Positions 18,122 through 26,762 of a stretch of DNA of 64,000 nucleotides are shown here, piece by piece; the stretch's first letter is position 1; the number at the start of each line of letters is the position of its first letter. This DNA comes from Shewanella sp. VB17 (lineage in GTDB: Bacteria; Pseudomonadota; Gammaproteobacteria; Enterobacterales; Shewanellaceae). The notes beneath the pieces are model-generated. The model ran no database searches. It worked only from the letters and a program-made list of their open reading frames with translations, and was not told the origin of the DNA. Location of the stretch: the NCBI RefSeq assembly GCF_013248905.1, contig NZ_JABRVS010000001.1:2418001-2482000 (forward strand), given 5' to 3'. A program made the translations under genes and the position numbers.

Positions 18122-18820
18122 TTAGCCTACTGTTGTGATCCTAGCACGTGTTATCACTTCTGGAGTTTCTTGAGCTGGTCCTCGTTCTGCTAATTTTTTG
18201 TCTATGATATTTTTGAATGCAATTAAAAATCCCATTGCAATAAAAGCGCCTGGGGGGAGCATAGCGAGTAGAAAACTGGTTTCTAGGTGCCATAAGTGAA
18301 TGGTTAGCCCTGAAGCCCAATCACCGAGCAAAAGATCTGCACCACTAAATAAAGTACCTTGGCCTAATATTTCACGGCAAGCGCCTAAAAGTGACAAGAC
18401 TAACAGGAAACCTAAGCCCATCATAAAACCATCAAAAGTAGATTTAAGTAAAGAATTACGCGATGCAAATGCCTCTGCTCTGCCAATGATCACGCAGTTA
18501 GTGACGATGAGTGGCAGGAAAATGCCTAAAGATAAGTATAAACCGTAAGCATAGGCGTTGATGAGCAGTTGAACGCAGGTTACCAGAGCTGCGATGATCA
18601 TCACAAATACGGGAATACGAATTTCCTTAGGGACGAAATTTTTCACTAAAGAGACCAATAAGTTAGATCCAATCAGTACAGCCATGGTGGCTAAACCTAA
18701 CCCTAACGCATTCGTTAACGTTGCTGTAACGGCCAATAAAGGGCAAAGGCCGAGTAGCTGTACCAGTCCAGGGTTGTTTTTCCACAGCCCTTGAAGTGCG
18801 ATGTGTTTGTACTCATTCAT
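18122..18820 (-). CDS. rnfE: Rnf electron transport complex subunit E
   Basis: 232-residue integral inner-membrane subunit of the ion-translocating ferredoxin:NAD+ oxidoreductase (Rnf/Rsx). Starts MNEYKHIALQGLWKNNPGLVQLLGLCPLLAVT, a family hallmark; the cysteine in GLCPLLAVT corresponds to a membrane Fe-S ligand in RnfA/RnfE pairs. About six membrane helices are visible. It overlaps the end of rnfG by eight bases, so translation is coupled. In enteric bacteria the same complex (Rsx) also reduces SoxR. Confidence 0.95.
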   Translation of the reverse strand: MNEYKHIALQGLWKNNPGLVQLLGLCPLLAVTATLTNALGLGLATMAVLIGSNLLVSLVKNFVPKEIRIPVFVMIIAALVTCVQLLINAYAYGLYLSLGIFLPLIVTNCVIIGRAEAFASRNSLLKSTFDGFMMGLGFLLVLSLLGACREILGQGTLFSGADLLLGDWASGLTIHLWHLETSFLLAMLPPGAFIAMGFLIAFKNIIDKKLAERGPAQETPEVITRARITTVG

Positions 18821-19451
18821 AATTTACTCCACAATTACCAGGTCTTGTCAGTAATCTATTTTGATTTGCCTTGAAATAGAGTAGAGTACGCTTAATGGCG
18901 TTTACATAGGCTCTGGGGGTGATGGTAGCACCGGTAAATTGATCTATTTGTCCACCATCTTTTTTGACATTCCAGCGTATATCATTTTCAGAAAGTAAAA
19001 ACATACCGTTAAAACTGTGTACCCAGTCTGATTTTCTCAGATCTATTTTGTCTCCTAATCCAGGAGTTTCTGCATGAGACAGTGTTCTGACTCCGAGCAC
19101 TTCACCTGCCACGCTTATACCGATGATAAGGTGAATATTGCCGTTGTAACCATCGGGCGCCACGGTTTCAATTGCGATGGCAACCGGTTCATCCTTCATA
19201 CTTGCAATGTACGAGGGAAGTGGCGTGTCGATGCCTAATGCTGCCTCATCGTGGATTAAAATACAATGTGCGAGAAGTTCATTATCATGTACATGATCGG
19301 GAATAATTTGATGCAGTACACGTTTTAACTCAAGTTGTTGTTGCTCTTTTATTTTATCAAAAGTTTGTTGATTAATTAAGGCGACAAGCCCTGTACAGAA
19401 AAAGGCAAATACCGCCAATAACAAACCGTTTTTTAACATTGTTTTTTTCAC
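18813..19451 (-). CDS. rnfG: Rnf electron transport complex subunit G
   Basis: 212 residues with one N-terminal membrane anchor and a periplasmic FMN domain. The covalent-FMN motif appears as DQFTGATITPRAY, in which the second Thr of the S/T-G-A-T motif is the family's flavin attachment site (needs the ApbE flavin transferase). It lies between rnfD (18-base gap) and rnfE (overlap). Confidence 0.94.
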   Translation of the reverse strand: MKKTMLKNGLLLAVFAFFCTGLVALINQQTFDKIKEQQQLELKRVLHQIIPDHVHDNELLAHCILIHDEAALGIDTPLPSYIASMKDEPVAIAIETVAPDGYNGNIHLIIGISVAGEVLGVRTLSHAETPGLGDKIDLRKSDWVHSFNGMFLLSENDIRWNVKKDGGQIDQFTGATITPRAYVNAIKRTLLYFKANQNRLLTRPGNCGVNYE

Positions 19452-19469
19452 ATATTACTCCGGTTTGTT

Positions 19470-20522
19470 TTAGCTTCTAGACCTGTGACCGTAGGTCCTA
19501 GGTTTAATATAATGATCAATAAAAGGGGCACAGAGATTGGCGAGTAAAATGGCAAATGCAAAGGCATCAGGATAGCCGCCATAGGTTCTTATCACATACA
19601 CTAACAAGCCAATTAAGCCGCCAAACAATAGACGGCCTCGCACACTGGTGGCAGCAGTGACTGGATCTGTCGCAATAAAAAATGCCGCTAACATACTGGC
19701 GCCAGACACAAGATGAAATAAAGGACTGGCATGAGTGTCTGGATTTAACAGATATCCGGCACTGGCGCTAATAAAGAGTCCAGCTAATACCCCTACTGGA
19801 ATATGCCAGCGGATGAGTTTCAGTTTTAGCATCAACAGTCCCCCAGCTAAATAGGCCATGTTGACCCAGAGCCAGCCAACACCAAAACCATGATTGAAGA
19901 TAGATTTGGATAAACTTTCTGTACTTGTTAGCCCCATCCCTAAGTCTGTTTTTAGTGTATCGAGTGGCGTGGCCATTGCGATCCCATCGAAACCTAACTT
20001 GTAAGCTTTAATATCATCAGCGGATGGACTTAAAAAAATCAATTGTAGCGAGTCCCAAAAATTCACAGCTTGAGTGACTAATTCCATCGGTGCAACCCAG
20101 CTGGTCATCTGAACCGGAAAAGAAATCAGTAACACGACATAACCCACCATTGCGGGGTTGAAAATATTATGTCCAAGCCCACCGTAGAGATGCTTAACGA
20201 TAACGATTGAAAAAAGTATACCAATAACAATTACCCACCAAGGTGCGAGCGGAGGAATGGCGATCCCTAGCAGTAATGCTGTGAGTAGGGCACTGTTATC
20301 TTGTAGGGTTTCACGAACAGGTCGCTGTCTTAATTTGAGTACTAGCCCTTCGCTGAGCAGGGCAACGCTAATCGCTAATGCAACTTGTATTAAAACTCCC
20401 CAACCAAAAAAATAACACTGGGTGACGACACCAGGAAGAGCACACCATAGTACACGTTGCATTACAGTACGAGTTTGAATACTTCGACTCAAATGAGGCG
20501 AAGAGGCTATCTTAAACGCCAT
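19470..20522 (-). CDS. rnfD: Rnf electron transport complex subunit D
   Basis: 350-residue multi-span membrane subunit related to NqrB. Contains the phosphoester-FMN attachment segment MATPLDTLK, in which the Thr is the expected flavin site, and the conserved FNPAMVGYVVLLISFP and DPVTAATSVRGR blocks. The start is four bases from the end of rnfC. The SGAT-like residue before TPL is Met-Ala here, a mild variant. Confidence 0.94.
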   Translation of the reverse strand: MAFKIASSPHLSRSIQTRTVMQRVLWCALPGVVTQCYFFGWGVLIQVALAISVALLSEGLVLKLRQRPVRETLQDNSALLTALLLGIAIPPLAPWWVIVIGILFSIVIVKHLYGGLGHNIFNPAMVGYVVLLISFPVQMTSWVAPMELVTQAVNFWDSLQLIFLSPSADDIKAYKLGFDGIAMATPLDTLKTDLGMGLTSTESLSKSIFNHGFGVGWLWVNMAYLAGGLLMLKLKLIRWHIPVGVLAGLFISASAGYLLNPDTHASPLFHLVSGASMLAAFFIATDPVTAATSVRGRLLFGGLIGLLVYVIRTYGGYPDAFAFAILLANLCAPFIDHYIKPRTYGHRSRS

Positions 20523-20525
20523 CAG

Positions 20526-22724
20526 TTAATCCTTTTCATTATCTAATTTAGCTTGTGCTTTTTTGGCTTTGGCTCGAGCGACAGCCGCAGCAATTTTCAC
20601 TTGTTTATCATCAGCTGCAGTAGGTGGATTGTCATCAGTGGTGTTGGGAGCCTCTGAGATTTGCTCGGTTGCTTTCAATGCTGCTTTTTTGGCTTTGGCT
20701 CGAGCGACAGCCGCAGCAATTTTCACTTGTTTATCATCAGCTGCAGTAGGTGGTGGATTGTCATCAGTGGTGTTGGGAGCCTCTGAGATTTGCTCGGTTG
20801 CTTTCAATGCCGCTTTTTTGGCCTTGGCTCGAGCGACAGCCGCAGCAATTTTCGCTTGTTTATCATCAGCTGCAGTAAGTGATGGATTGTTATCAGTGGT
20901 GTTGGGACCCTCTGAGATTTGCCCGGTTGCTTTCAATGCCGCTTTTTTGGCTTTGGCTCGAGCGACAGCCGCAGTAATTTTCGCTTGTTTATCATCAGCT
21001 GCAGTGGCTGAGGTATTCTCATCAGTATTGGTAGGAGTTGCTGAGACATTTATGGTTGAGTTAAGCGCTGCTTTTTTGGCTTTGGCTCGTGCAACCGCCG
21101 CTGATATGGCATCCCGTTTATTATCAGACTTACTCTCTGGCGATAGGTTTATTGCATCTGATTCTGTTGGTTTAATCGATTTTTTTGCCTGTATTCTGGC
21201 CATAGCCAGAGCGACAGCATCTTTATCTGAGCCCGACATATTGGCTTTACGTCTTTGTGCCGCTTCTTTTTGCTTAGCGTCACGGGCATTTTTTTCATCT
21301 TCTAAACGTTGAGTTCTCAGTTCAAACCTTTGTTTAGCTAATTCAGCTTGTTTTTTCTCTTCTATTTCACTTTTTACAGCTGATTTGGCTACGCGGTAAT
21401 ATTCCACCAAGGGAATATTACTTGGACAAACATAAGTACAGCAGCCACATTCGATACAATCATTGAGATTGTAATTGAGTGCTTTATCATATTCTTTCGC
21501 TTTGGCATGCCAAAAAAGTTGTTGGGGCAATAGCTGAGCTGGGCATACAACTGCGCATTCACCACATCGTATACAAGGGAGCTCTTTTTGCTCAGGTGCC
21601 ATTTCAGTTTCATTGGGTAATAAGACACAGTTAGTGCCTTTAAGGATTGGAGCGTTGTCATTATAGAGGGCATATCCCATCATAGGACCACCAATAATGA
21701 CTTTATCGGTGTTATTGCCTGAGAAGCCAGTGTGTGACAAAAGGTGCGAAATAGGGGTTCCGATCGGCGCCCAATAATTACCCGGCGTAGATACATTGTT
21801 ACCTGTGATGGTCACCACTCGTTCAATCAGTGGGTAGTTTCGGAGTACTGCATCTTGTATTGCATAGCAAGTCGCAACATTTTGAACCAAAATACCCAGC
21901 TGAGCTGGAATAGCACCAGAGGGAACCTCTTGACCTGTTAATATTTGAATTAACTGCTTTTCACCGCCTGAAGGATATAATGTCGGGACTGATGTGATCC
22001 TCACCCCGTCTTTGGGAAGCAGACTGCGGTTCAATGCCTGTTGCATGATATCAATGGCTTGAGGTTTATTGTCTTCAATGGCGATGATGAGGCGCTTGGG
22101 AGTTAACAATTGATATATAATGGCAATGCCTTGCATTATAGCATCGCTTTGCTCTCTCATTATCATGTCATCAGAGGTAATGTAAGGCTCACATTCAATC
22201 GCATTGATAATGAGGAATTCAATGTCACTAGCCGGGTTTAATTTTATGTGGCTAGGAAAAGCGGCACCCCCTAAACCAGCGATCCCAGCCCGTTGAATTT
22301 TACTTAACACATCCTGAGCTGAGAAGTTTTCAATATCACTCAGCGCCAGTTTAGGATGGATGTTATCGCTTAAGGTGTCCAGTCCATCGGGGCGGATCAC
22401 ACAGCTTAATTGTGGAAGACCTGAAGGGTGATTGCTTGGGCGTTGCTCTATGTGAGTGACATGTCCTGAGGTCGGTGAGTGTACCGGTAAATAACCAAAG
22501 TGATCACCGTTTGTTATGTTCATTCCTTTCGTCACATAATCGCCAATTGTGACGTTTAATACGGCATTGTCACCTACCTGAGTGAGTGGAACGATATATT
22601 CATCTGCCAGTGGTAAGCATGAAATCTTGGATGTATTTGACAAGGTTTTTCGCTCTGGAGGGTGAATGCCTCCTATTGCACGCCATAATGTTCCTTGATC
22701 AATCTGTTCCAATAAGGTTAGCAC
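20526..22724 (-). CDS. rnfC: Rnf electron transport complex subunit C with expanded C-terminal repeats
   Basis: Membrane-peripheral subunit that carries the NADH/FMN site and two [4Fe-4S] clusters. 732 residues. The first 450 residues hold the NuoF-like domain (GGAAFPSHIKL, NAIECEPYITSDD) and two cluster motifs, CIRCGECAVVCP and CIECGCCTYVCP. After residue about 480 comes a highly charged alanine/lysine tail with about five repeats of the unit (D)KQAKIAAAVARAKAKKAALKA plus a Thr/Pro/Asp linker; each unit is 42-43 residues and the DNA copies are nearly identical. Tail length is known to vary among RnfC proteins. It overlaps rnfB by seven bases. Confidence 0.96.
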   Translation of the reverse strand: MLTLLEQIDQGTLWRAIGGIHPPERKTLSNTSKISCLPLADEYIVPLTQVGDNAVLNVTIGDYVTKGMNITNGDHFGYLPVHSPTSGHVTHIEQRPSNHPSGLPQLSCVIRPDGLDTLSDNIHPKLALSDIENFSAQDVLSKIQRAGIAGLGGAAFPSHIKLNPASDIEFLIINAIECEPYITSDDMIMREQSDAIMQGIAIIYQLLTPKRLIIAIEDNKPQAIDIMQQALNRSLLPKDGVRITSVPTLYPSGGEKQLIQILTGQEVPSGAIPAQLGILVQNVATCYAIQDAVLRNYPLIERVVTITGNNVSTPGNYWAPIGTPISHLLSHTGFSGNNTDKVIIGGPMMGYALYNDNAPILKGTNCVLLPNETEMAPEQKELPCIRCGECAVVCPAQLLPQQLFWHAKAKEYDKALNYNLNDCIECGCCTYVCPSNIPLVEYYRVAKSAVKSEIEEKKQAELAKQRFELRTQRLEDEKNARDAKQKEAAQRRKANMSGSDKDAVALAMARIQAKKSIKPTESDAINLSPESKSDNKRDAISAAVARAKAKKAALNSTINVSATPTNTDENTSATAADDKQAKITAAVARAKAKKAALKATGQISEGPNTTDNNPSLTAADDKQAKIAAAVARAKAKKAALKATEQISEAPNTTDDNPPPTAADDKQVKIAAAVARAKAKKAALKATEQISEAPNTTDDNPPTAADDKQVKIAAAVARAKAKKAQAKLDNEKD
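20557..21100 (-). repeat. In-frame tandem repeats, 126/129-bp period, in rnfC
   Basis: Five copies of a unit centred on the motif encoding AVARAKAKKAAL recur at 20575, 20701, 20830, 20959 and 21088 (equivalent base in each). The period is 126 then 129 bases; the 3-base difference is one extra codon. Copies nearest the 3' end of the gene are almost identical at DNA level, indicating recent expansion. A degenerate sixth copy lies near 21183-21220. Confidence 0.92.
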
Positions 22725-23287
22725 TTGGTGTCCTCTTCAAGCATTTGAACGGGAATGACATTTAATTTCCAGTCCCAATTTTTAACTGTTGGTGTGATGG
22801 GAAGCATATCAATACAGTCAACTGGGCATGGTGCGACACAAAGATCGCAACCGGTACAGTAATCTGTGATCACAGTGTGCATCAGCTTTCCAGCTCCAAG
22901 GATGGCATCAACAGGGCAAGCTTGGATACATTTCGTGCAGCCAATACATTCATCCTCACGAATGTAGGCAACTTTTTTAATTTGGATCTCTTCACTTGCC
23001 GTTAAAGGCTCTGGCTCTACACCAGCCATGTCAGCAAGCTTTTCCATTGTGGCTGTACCACCGGGAGGACATTTGTTTATTTTTTCACCGCTGGCGATGG
23101 CTTCTGCATAGGGACGACAGCCAGGATAGCCGCATTGACCACATTGAGTCTGGGGTAACAAGGCTTCGAGCTGATCAACAAGAGGGTCAGCCTCTACTTT
23201 AAACTTCTCTGCTGCAATGCCAAGTAAAATGCCAAAAAAGAGAGCTAAGAGGGTCAGTAAAACAATTGCAATAAAAATATTAGACAT
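22718..23287 (-). CDS. rnfB: Rnf electron transport complex subunit B
   Basis: 189-residue ferredoxin-like subunit. An N-terminal membrane helix is followed by the Fe-S domain CGQCGYPGCRPYAEA with a downstream cysteine (NKCPPGG), then two ferredoxin motifs, CIGCTKCIQACPVDAI and CTGCDLCVAPCPVDCI. Electrons enter from ferredoxin here. It lies between rnfA (two-base gap) and rnfC (overlap). Confidence 0.97.
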   Translation of the reverse strand: MSNIFIAIVLLTLLALFFGILLGIAAEKFKVEADPLVDQLEALLPQTQCGQCGYPGCRPYAEAIASGEKINKCPPGGTATMEKLADMAGVEPEPLTASEEIQIKKVAYIREDECIGCTKCIQACPVDAILGAGKLMHTVITDYCTGCDLCVAPCPVDCIDMLPITPTVKNWDWKLNVIPVQMLEEDTKC

Positions 23288-23289
23288 TG

Positions 23290-23868
23290 TTAATTAACCA
23301 ACCCAGTAAAGCCCATGAATGCCAATGACATCAGTCCTGCAGTGATCATTGCGATTGCCCCCCCTTTGAAAGGTTCGGGGACATCGGCCGCAGCGAGCCG
23401 CTCACGCATTGCTGAAAACAATATGAGTACAAGAGAAAATCCGACAGCGGCACCGAAACCATAAATTGCTGATTCAATAAAGCCATGTTTTTCATTAATA
23501 TTAAGCAGAGCTACGCCTAACACAGCACAATTGGTTGTGATCAATGGCAGGTATATACCTAATGCGCGATACAGCGTAGAACTGGTTTTTTGGACAACCA
23601 TTTCAGTAAATTGAACGACCACAGCGATGACTAATATAAAGCTCATTGTTCTTAGATAGCTTAAATCAAAGGGCAACAATAGATACTGGTTAATTAGATA
23701 GCTTAATATCGATGCCAAAGTGAGAACAAACGTCGTGGCCATTGACATACCAATAGCTGATTCGAGTTTGCTAGAAACCCCCATGAAAGGGCAAAGACCA
23801 AGAAATTTAACTAATACAAAATTATTAACAAGAACAGTACTTATCAATAGTAGGAGATATTCACTCAT
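23290..23868 (-). CDS. rnfA: Rnf electron transport complex subunit A
   Basis: 192-residue integral membrane subunit, paralogous to RnfE, with six membrane helices. VNNFVLVKFLGLCPFMGVSSK and LITTNCAVLGVALLN contain the two cysteines that in RnfA/E proteins ligate an intramembrane Fe-S cluster. It is the first gene of the rnf operon, so the promoter should lie just upstream (23869-23976). Confidence 0.96.
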   Translation of the reverse strand: MSEYLLLLISTVLVNNFVLVKFLGLCPFMGVSSKLESAIGMSMATTFVLTLASILSYLINQYLLLPFDLSYLRTMSFILVIAVVVQFTEMVVQKTSSTLYRALGIYLPLITTNCAVLGVALLNINEKHGFIESAIYGFGAAVGFSLVLILFSAMRERLAAADVPEPFKGGAIAMITAGLMSLAFMGFTGLVN

Positions 23869-23976
23869 CTCAATTCATTATTTATCACAATTATGCCTAT
23901 TATTATCGGCTTTTCTGGGAGTATAAACAACACATAGAATGCAGGGTTTTGTGAAAATAGACACATTTTATGGTAT

Positions 23977-25872
23977 CTAGGTATTTTTAACTGCTTCTGG
24001 CTCGGCGATATAATAACCTTGAAGCCCATCAATCAATAACTTTTCCAATGCTAGTTTTTCGTCTTGGTGTTCGACACTGGTTGCCACCACATAAATGCCT
24101 AATTGGCGTGCAATATTAATGATCATTTTAACAAAAAACTGATTATTAGTATCTTGATGTATATTGTTGGTATAGGAGCCGTCGAGTTTAATAAAATCAG
24201 GTTTTATTTGATTAAAAAATTTAAAAGAGGTAAAACCCATGCCAAAATGCTCAACAGATACTCTACAGCCTAGGCTGTGAATAGCTTCAACAAATTTATA
24301 ACTTGCTACTAGGTTGGTCTGCATACCAGATTCGTTCACTTCAAAAACAAGTCTGGAGGCTGTGTTCTTTTGTTTAGCGAGTAAGGTTTTTAACCAGAGA
24401 ATAAATGGCGCTTGCATGACTGAAACTGAACTAATGTTAATCCCATAAGCACCAGTGAGTGTTGGATCCTTAGCGAGCATAGCTAGTGTAGCCATCACGA
24501 CAAGCTTATCGAGTTCGATAATCATATTGTGGCGCTCTGCCATTGCTATAACAGTATTTGTTGGCAATAACTGTCCATCATGATTATAAAATTTTGAAAA
24601 AAGTTCATGATAAGTGGTCGTTTCTTTTTGACAAGGTAAGATGGCTTGGTGATAAAATTTTAGGGACTTTTTGTTAATAATATCATCAATCGTTTCTTTC
24701 CAATGTTTGTCATCATAAAGTACATCGTTGTTATTTTTTTCGAGTAAATAGAAACTGTTAGGGCCTAATGTTTGGGCTATGCTAGTGGCTGTATCTCCAA
24801 GAGATAAGAGTGTTGCAGGCTCACTATCATGGGTGTAAGGAATAAGGCCAATATGGGCAATCGATTCGTTGTTAACCGTTTTTTGATATTCATCGAATTG
24901 ACTTTTTAAATTTTCGACCAAGGGAAGGCCATTTTGAATAATGAGCCCTGGGAGGAAAATAGCGAAATCAGCGGTGGAAATTCTGTAACAATCAGCATTA
25001 GGGTGTTCTGTCAGGGTCTTTCTAATACAATTTGCTATTTTTATTAAGTAATTATCACCTGCGCTGCGACCTAGAGTCTCATTAATGACATTGAGTTCAG
25101 AGGCTTTTATGAATGCTAATAAGCCTATTTTATTTTTGTCATCACTGGATAGCGATGCGAGTTTATCTGTAAATTTTGAGCGGGTAGCAAAACCTGTAGT
25201 TTGATCTTTAAAAGCGGCACGATTGAGATCTTCATATTCTTTTGTTCTTTCCTCACCTTGTTTTTTTAGCTCACAGAGGCAATGTTCTAATGCCTCTGCT
25301 AAAGGCGTGAATTCGGCTTGTAATTTAGAACTTTCTAATGGGTGGTAATGGTGGTGTGATAGTTCATTGACATAGTCACTGGCATAAATTATTTTTTGTT
25401 TTATTTTTATCATTAAGCTGATAAATATCAGTGTGATGATGAAATAGGTTAGCCAGATAATGAGGTTTATTTTTACAAATTGAGAGACTGCATTATGGGT
25501 TAAATCTTGTGTGAAAAGCTTGACTTGCAATCGACCTGATCCTACTTGGCGAGTATCTGGTAATGTTAACGTGAATAATATACTCAAGGGATGATGTGAA
25601 GTAGGGTTGAATTCCCCTTCAGTAAAGTTCAAACGGTTTTTACTTGCATGAATAAATTGAAAAAACTGAAGCGGTGTATGAGACTGTATTTTTGCATAAA
25701 GAAGCGCACCATCTTCTGGAAAAGTATGGTCTATTGTTATGTATGAATGATAATTTTCCAGCCTTAGCTTGCCTTTTTTAGCGAGTATATGAGCTTGCTC
25801 CAAATATACAAGGAAACTAAGCCCGATAAAAAGTACAAAAATAATCCCATGAAAAAATTTCGATATGTGCAT
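23977..25872 (-). CDS. Membrane protein with degenerate GGDEF and EAL domains (CsrD/MshH- or LapD-like)
   Basis: About 631 residues from ATG 25872; the frame extends to a GTG at 25905 without a ribosome binding site. A first membrane helix (IIFVLFIGLSFLVYL), a periplasmic domain of about 130 residues, a second helix (IIWLTYFIITLIFISL) and a HAMP-like linker precede the cytoplasmic part. The GGDEF site is replaced (RISTADFAIFLP). The EAL motif is replaced by HELF and the usual DDFGTG by EHFGMG, so neither synthesis nor hydrolysis of c-di-GMP is expected. This two-domain degeneracy and the size match CsrD/MshH (RNA-turnover factors) and also LapD-type receptors; sequence alone does not decide. 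Confidence 0.8.
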   Translation of the reverse strand: MHISKFFHGIIFVLFIGLSFLVYLEQAHILAKKGKLRLENYHSYITIDHTFPEDGALLYAKIQSHTPLQFFQFIHASKNRLNFTEGEFNPTSHHPLSILFTLTLPDTRQVGSGRLQVKLFTQDLTHNAVSQFVKINLIIWLTYFIITLIFISLMIKIKQKIIYASDYVNELSHHHYHPLESSKLQAEFTPLAEALEHCLCELKKQGEERTKEYEDLNRAAFKDQTTGFATRSKFTDKLASLSSDDKNKIGLLAFIKASELNVINETLGRSAGDNYLIKIANCIRKTLTEHPNADCYRISTADFAIFLPGLIIQNGLPLVENLKSQFDEYQKTVNNESIAHIGLIPYTHDSEPATLLSLGDTATSIAQTLGPNSFYLLEKNNNDVLYDDKHWKETIDDIINKKSLKFYHQAILPCQKETTTYHELFSKFYNHDGQLLPTNTVIAMAERHNMIIELDKLVVMATLAMLAKDPTLTGAYGINISSVSVMQAPFILWLKTLLAKQKNTASRLVFEVNESGMQTNLVASYKFVEAIHSLGCRVSVEHFGMGFTSFKFFNQIKPDFIKLDGSYTNNIHQDTNNQFFVKMIINIARQLGIYVVATSVEHQDEKLALEKLLIDGLQGYYIAEPEAVKNT

Positions 25873-26080
25873 AAAAATCCATTTTGATAAAACAGAAAAA
25901 GTCACAGATAATATTATTTTAGTTAATGTTGAGGGTTATGCTATTGAAAAAAGATTAAAATACGTCTTTAAGGCAAAGGTGTTCATGACATTCGTCATGG
26001 CATTGTGTGGATATGAGCTGTGTTTAGGTAATACTAACGTCAGCGAATAGTATTAAATGATGAGTTATTAACATGTACAT

Positions 26081-26156
26081 TGGCTCCCCAGACTGGACTC
26101 GAACCAGTGACATACGGATTAACAGTCCGCCGTTCTACCAACTGAACTACAGGGGA
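26081..26156 (-). tRNA. tRNA-Asn (GTT), copy 6 (last transcribed)
   Basis: 76 bases including encoded CCA. Anticodon GTT in loop CTGTTAATC. It differs from the other five copies at position 67 (U instead of C), giving a U6-U67 acceptor mismatch. Confidence 0.95.
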
Positions 26157-26188
26157 ATCGATTTATTGTTTACATTGACTTTTTAAAT

Positions 26189-26264
26189 TGGCTCCCCGGA
26201 CTGGACTCGAACCAGTGACATACGGATTAACAGTCCGCCGTTCTACCAACTGAACTACAGGGGA
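26189..26264 (-). tRNA. tRNA-Asn (GTT), copy 5
   Basis: 76 bases with encoded CCA, anticodon GTT. Part of a six-gene array with 108-109 base period. The acceptor stem has a U6-C67 mismatch. Confidence 0.95.
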
Positions 26265-26296
26265 ATCGGTTTTATATTTACATTGACTTTTTAAAT

Positions 26297-26372
26297 TGGC
26301 TCCCCGGACTGGACTCGAACCAGTGACATACGGATTAACAGTCCGCCGTTCTACCAACTGAACTACAGGGGA
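26297..26372 (-). tRNA. tRNA-Asn (GTT), copy 4
   Basis: 76 bases with encoded CCA, anticodon GTT, identical to copies 1, 2, 3 and 5. Confidence 0.95.
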
Positions 26373-26405
26373 ATCGATTTTATTGCTTACATTGACTTTT
26401 TAAAT

Positions 26406-26481
26406 TGGCTCCCCGGACTGGACTCGAACCAGTGACATACGGATTAACAGTCCGCCGTTCTACCAACTGAACTACAGGGGA
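26406..26481 (-). tRNA. tRNA-Asn (GTT), copy 3
   Basis: 76 bases with encoded CCA, anticodon GTT, identical to copies 1, 2, 4 and 5. Confidence 0.95.
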
Positions 26482-26513
26482 ATCGATTTAATATTTACAC
26501 TTACTTTTTAAAT

Positions 26514-26589
26514 TGGCTCCCCGGACTGGACTCGAACCAGTGACATACGGATTAACAGTCCGCCGTTCTACCAACTGAACTACAGGGGA
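26514..26589 (-). tRNA. tRNA-Asn (GTT), copy 2
   Basis: 76 bases with encoded CCA, anticodon GTT. The spacer to the next copy is almost identical to that after copy 1, a sign of recent duplication. Confidence 0.95.
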
Positions 26590-26621
26590 ATCGATTTAAT
26601 ATTTACACTTACTTTTTAAAT

Positions 26622-26697
26622 TGGCTCCCCGGACTGGACTCGAACCAGTGACATACGGATTAACAGTCCGCCGTTCTACCAACTGAACTACAGGGGA
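26622..26697 (-). tRNA. tRNA-Asn (GTT), copy 1 (promoter-proximal)
   Basis: 76 bases with encoded CCA, anticodon GTT. It lies about 30 bases downstream of the predicted start of the array promoter at 26734-26762. Confidence 0.95.
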
Positions 26698-26733
26698 ATA
26701 ATTTAAAGTCATTCATTGCTGAAGACGGAACGC

Positions 26734-26762
26734 ATAGTAAATCGCTCTTCGTTATGAGTCAA
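26734..26762 (-). promoter_or_regulatory. Sigma-70 promoter of the tRNA-Asn array
   Basis: On the minus strand: -35 TTGACT (26762-26757), 17-base spacer, -10 TACTAT (26739-26734), then a G/C-containing discriminator (GCGTTCCG) typical of stringently controlled stable-RNA promoters. Confidence 0.85.

Noticed and set aside
20563..21312. 249-residue alanine-rich plus-strand frame
   Set aside because: Antisense shadow of the rnfC repeat region; no ribosome binding site or independent features.
26163..26357. 64-residue minus-strand frame with repeated RRTVNPYVTGSSPVRGA
   Set aside because: A translation of tandem tRNA-Asn genes, a common false gene call.
26081..26697. Regular 108-base repeats resembling a CRISPR-like array
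   Set aside because: Each repeat is a complete tRNA-Asn gene; the spacers are nearly identical, unlike CRISPR spacers.
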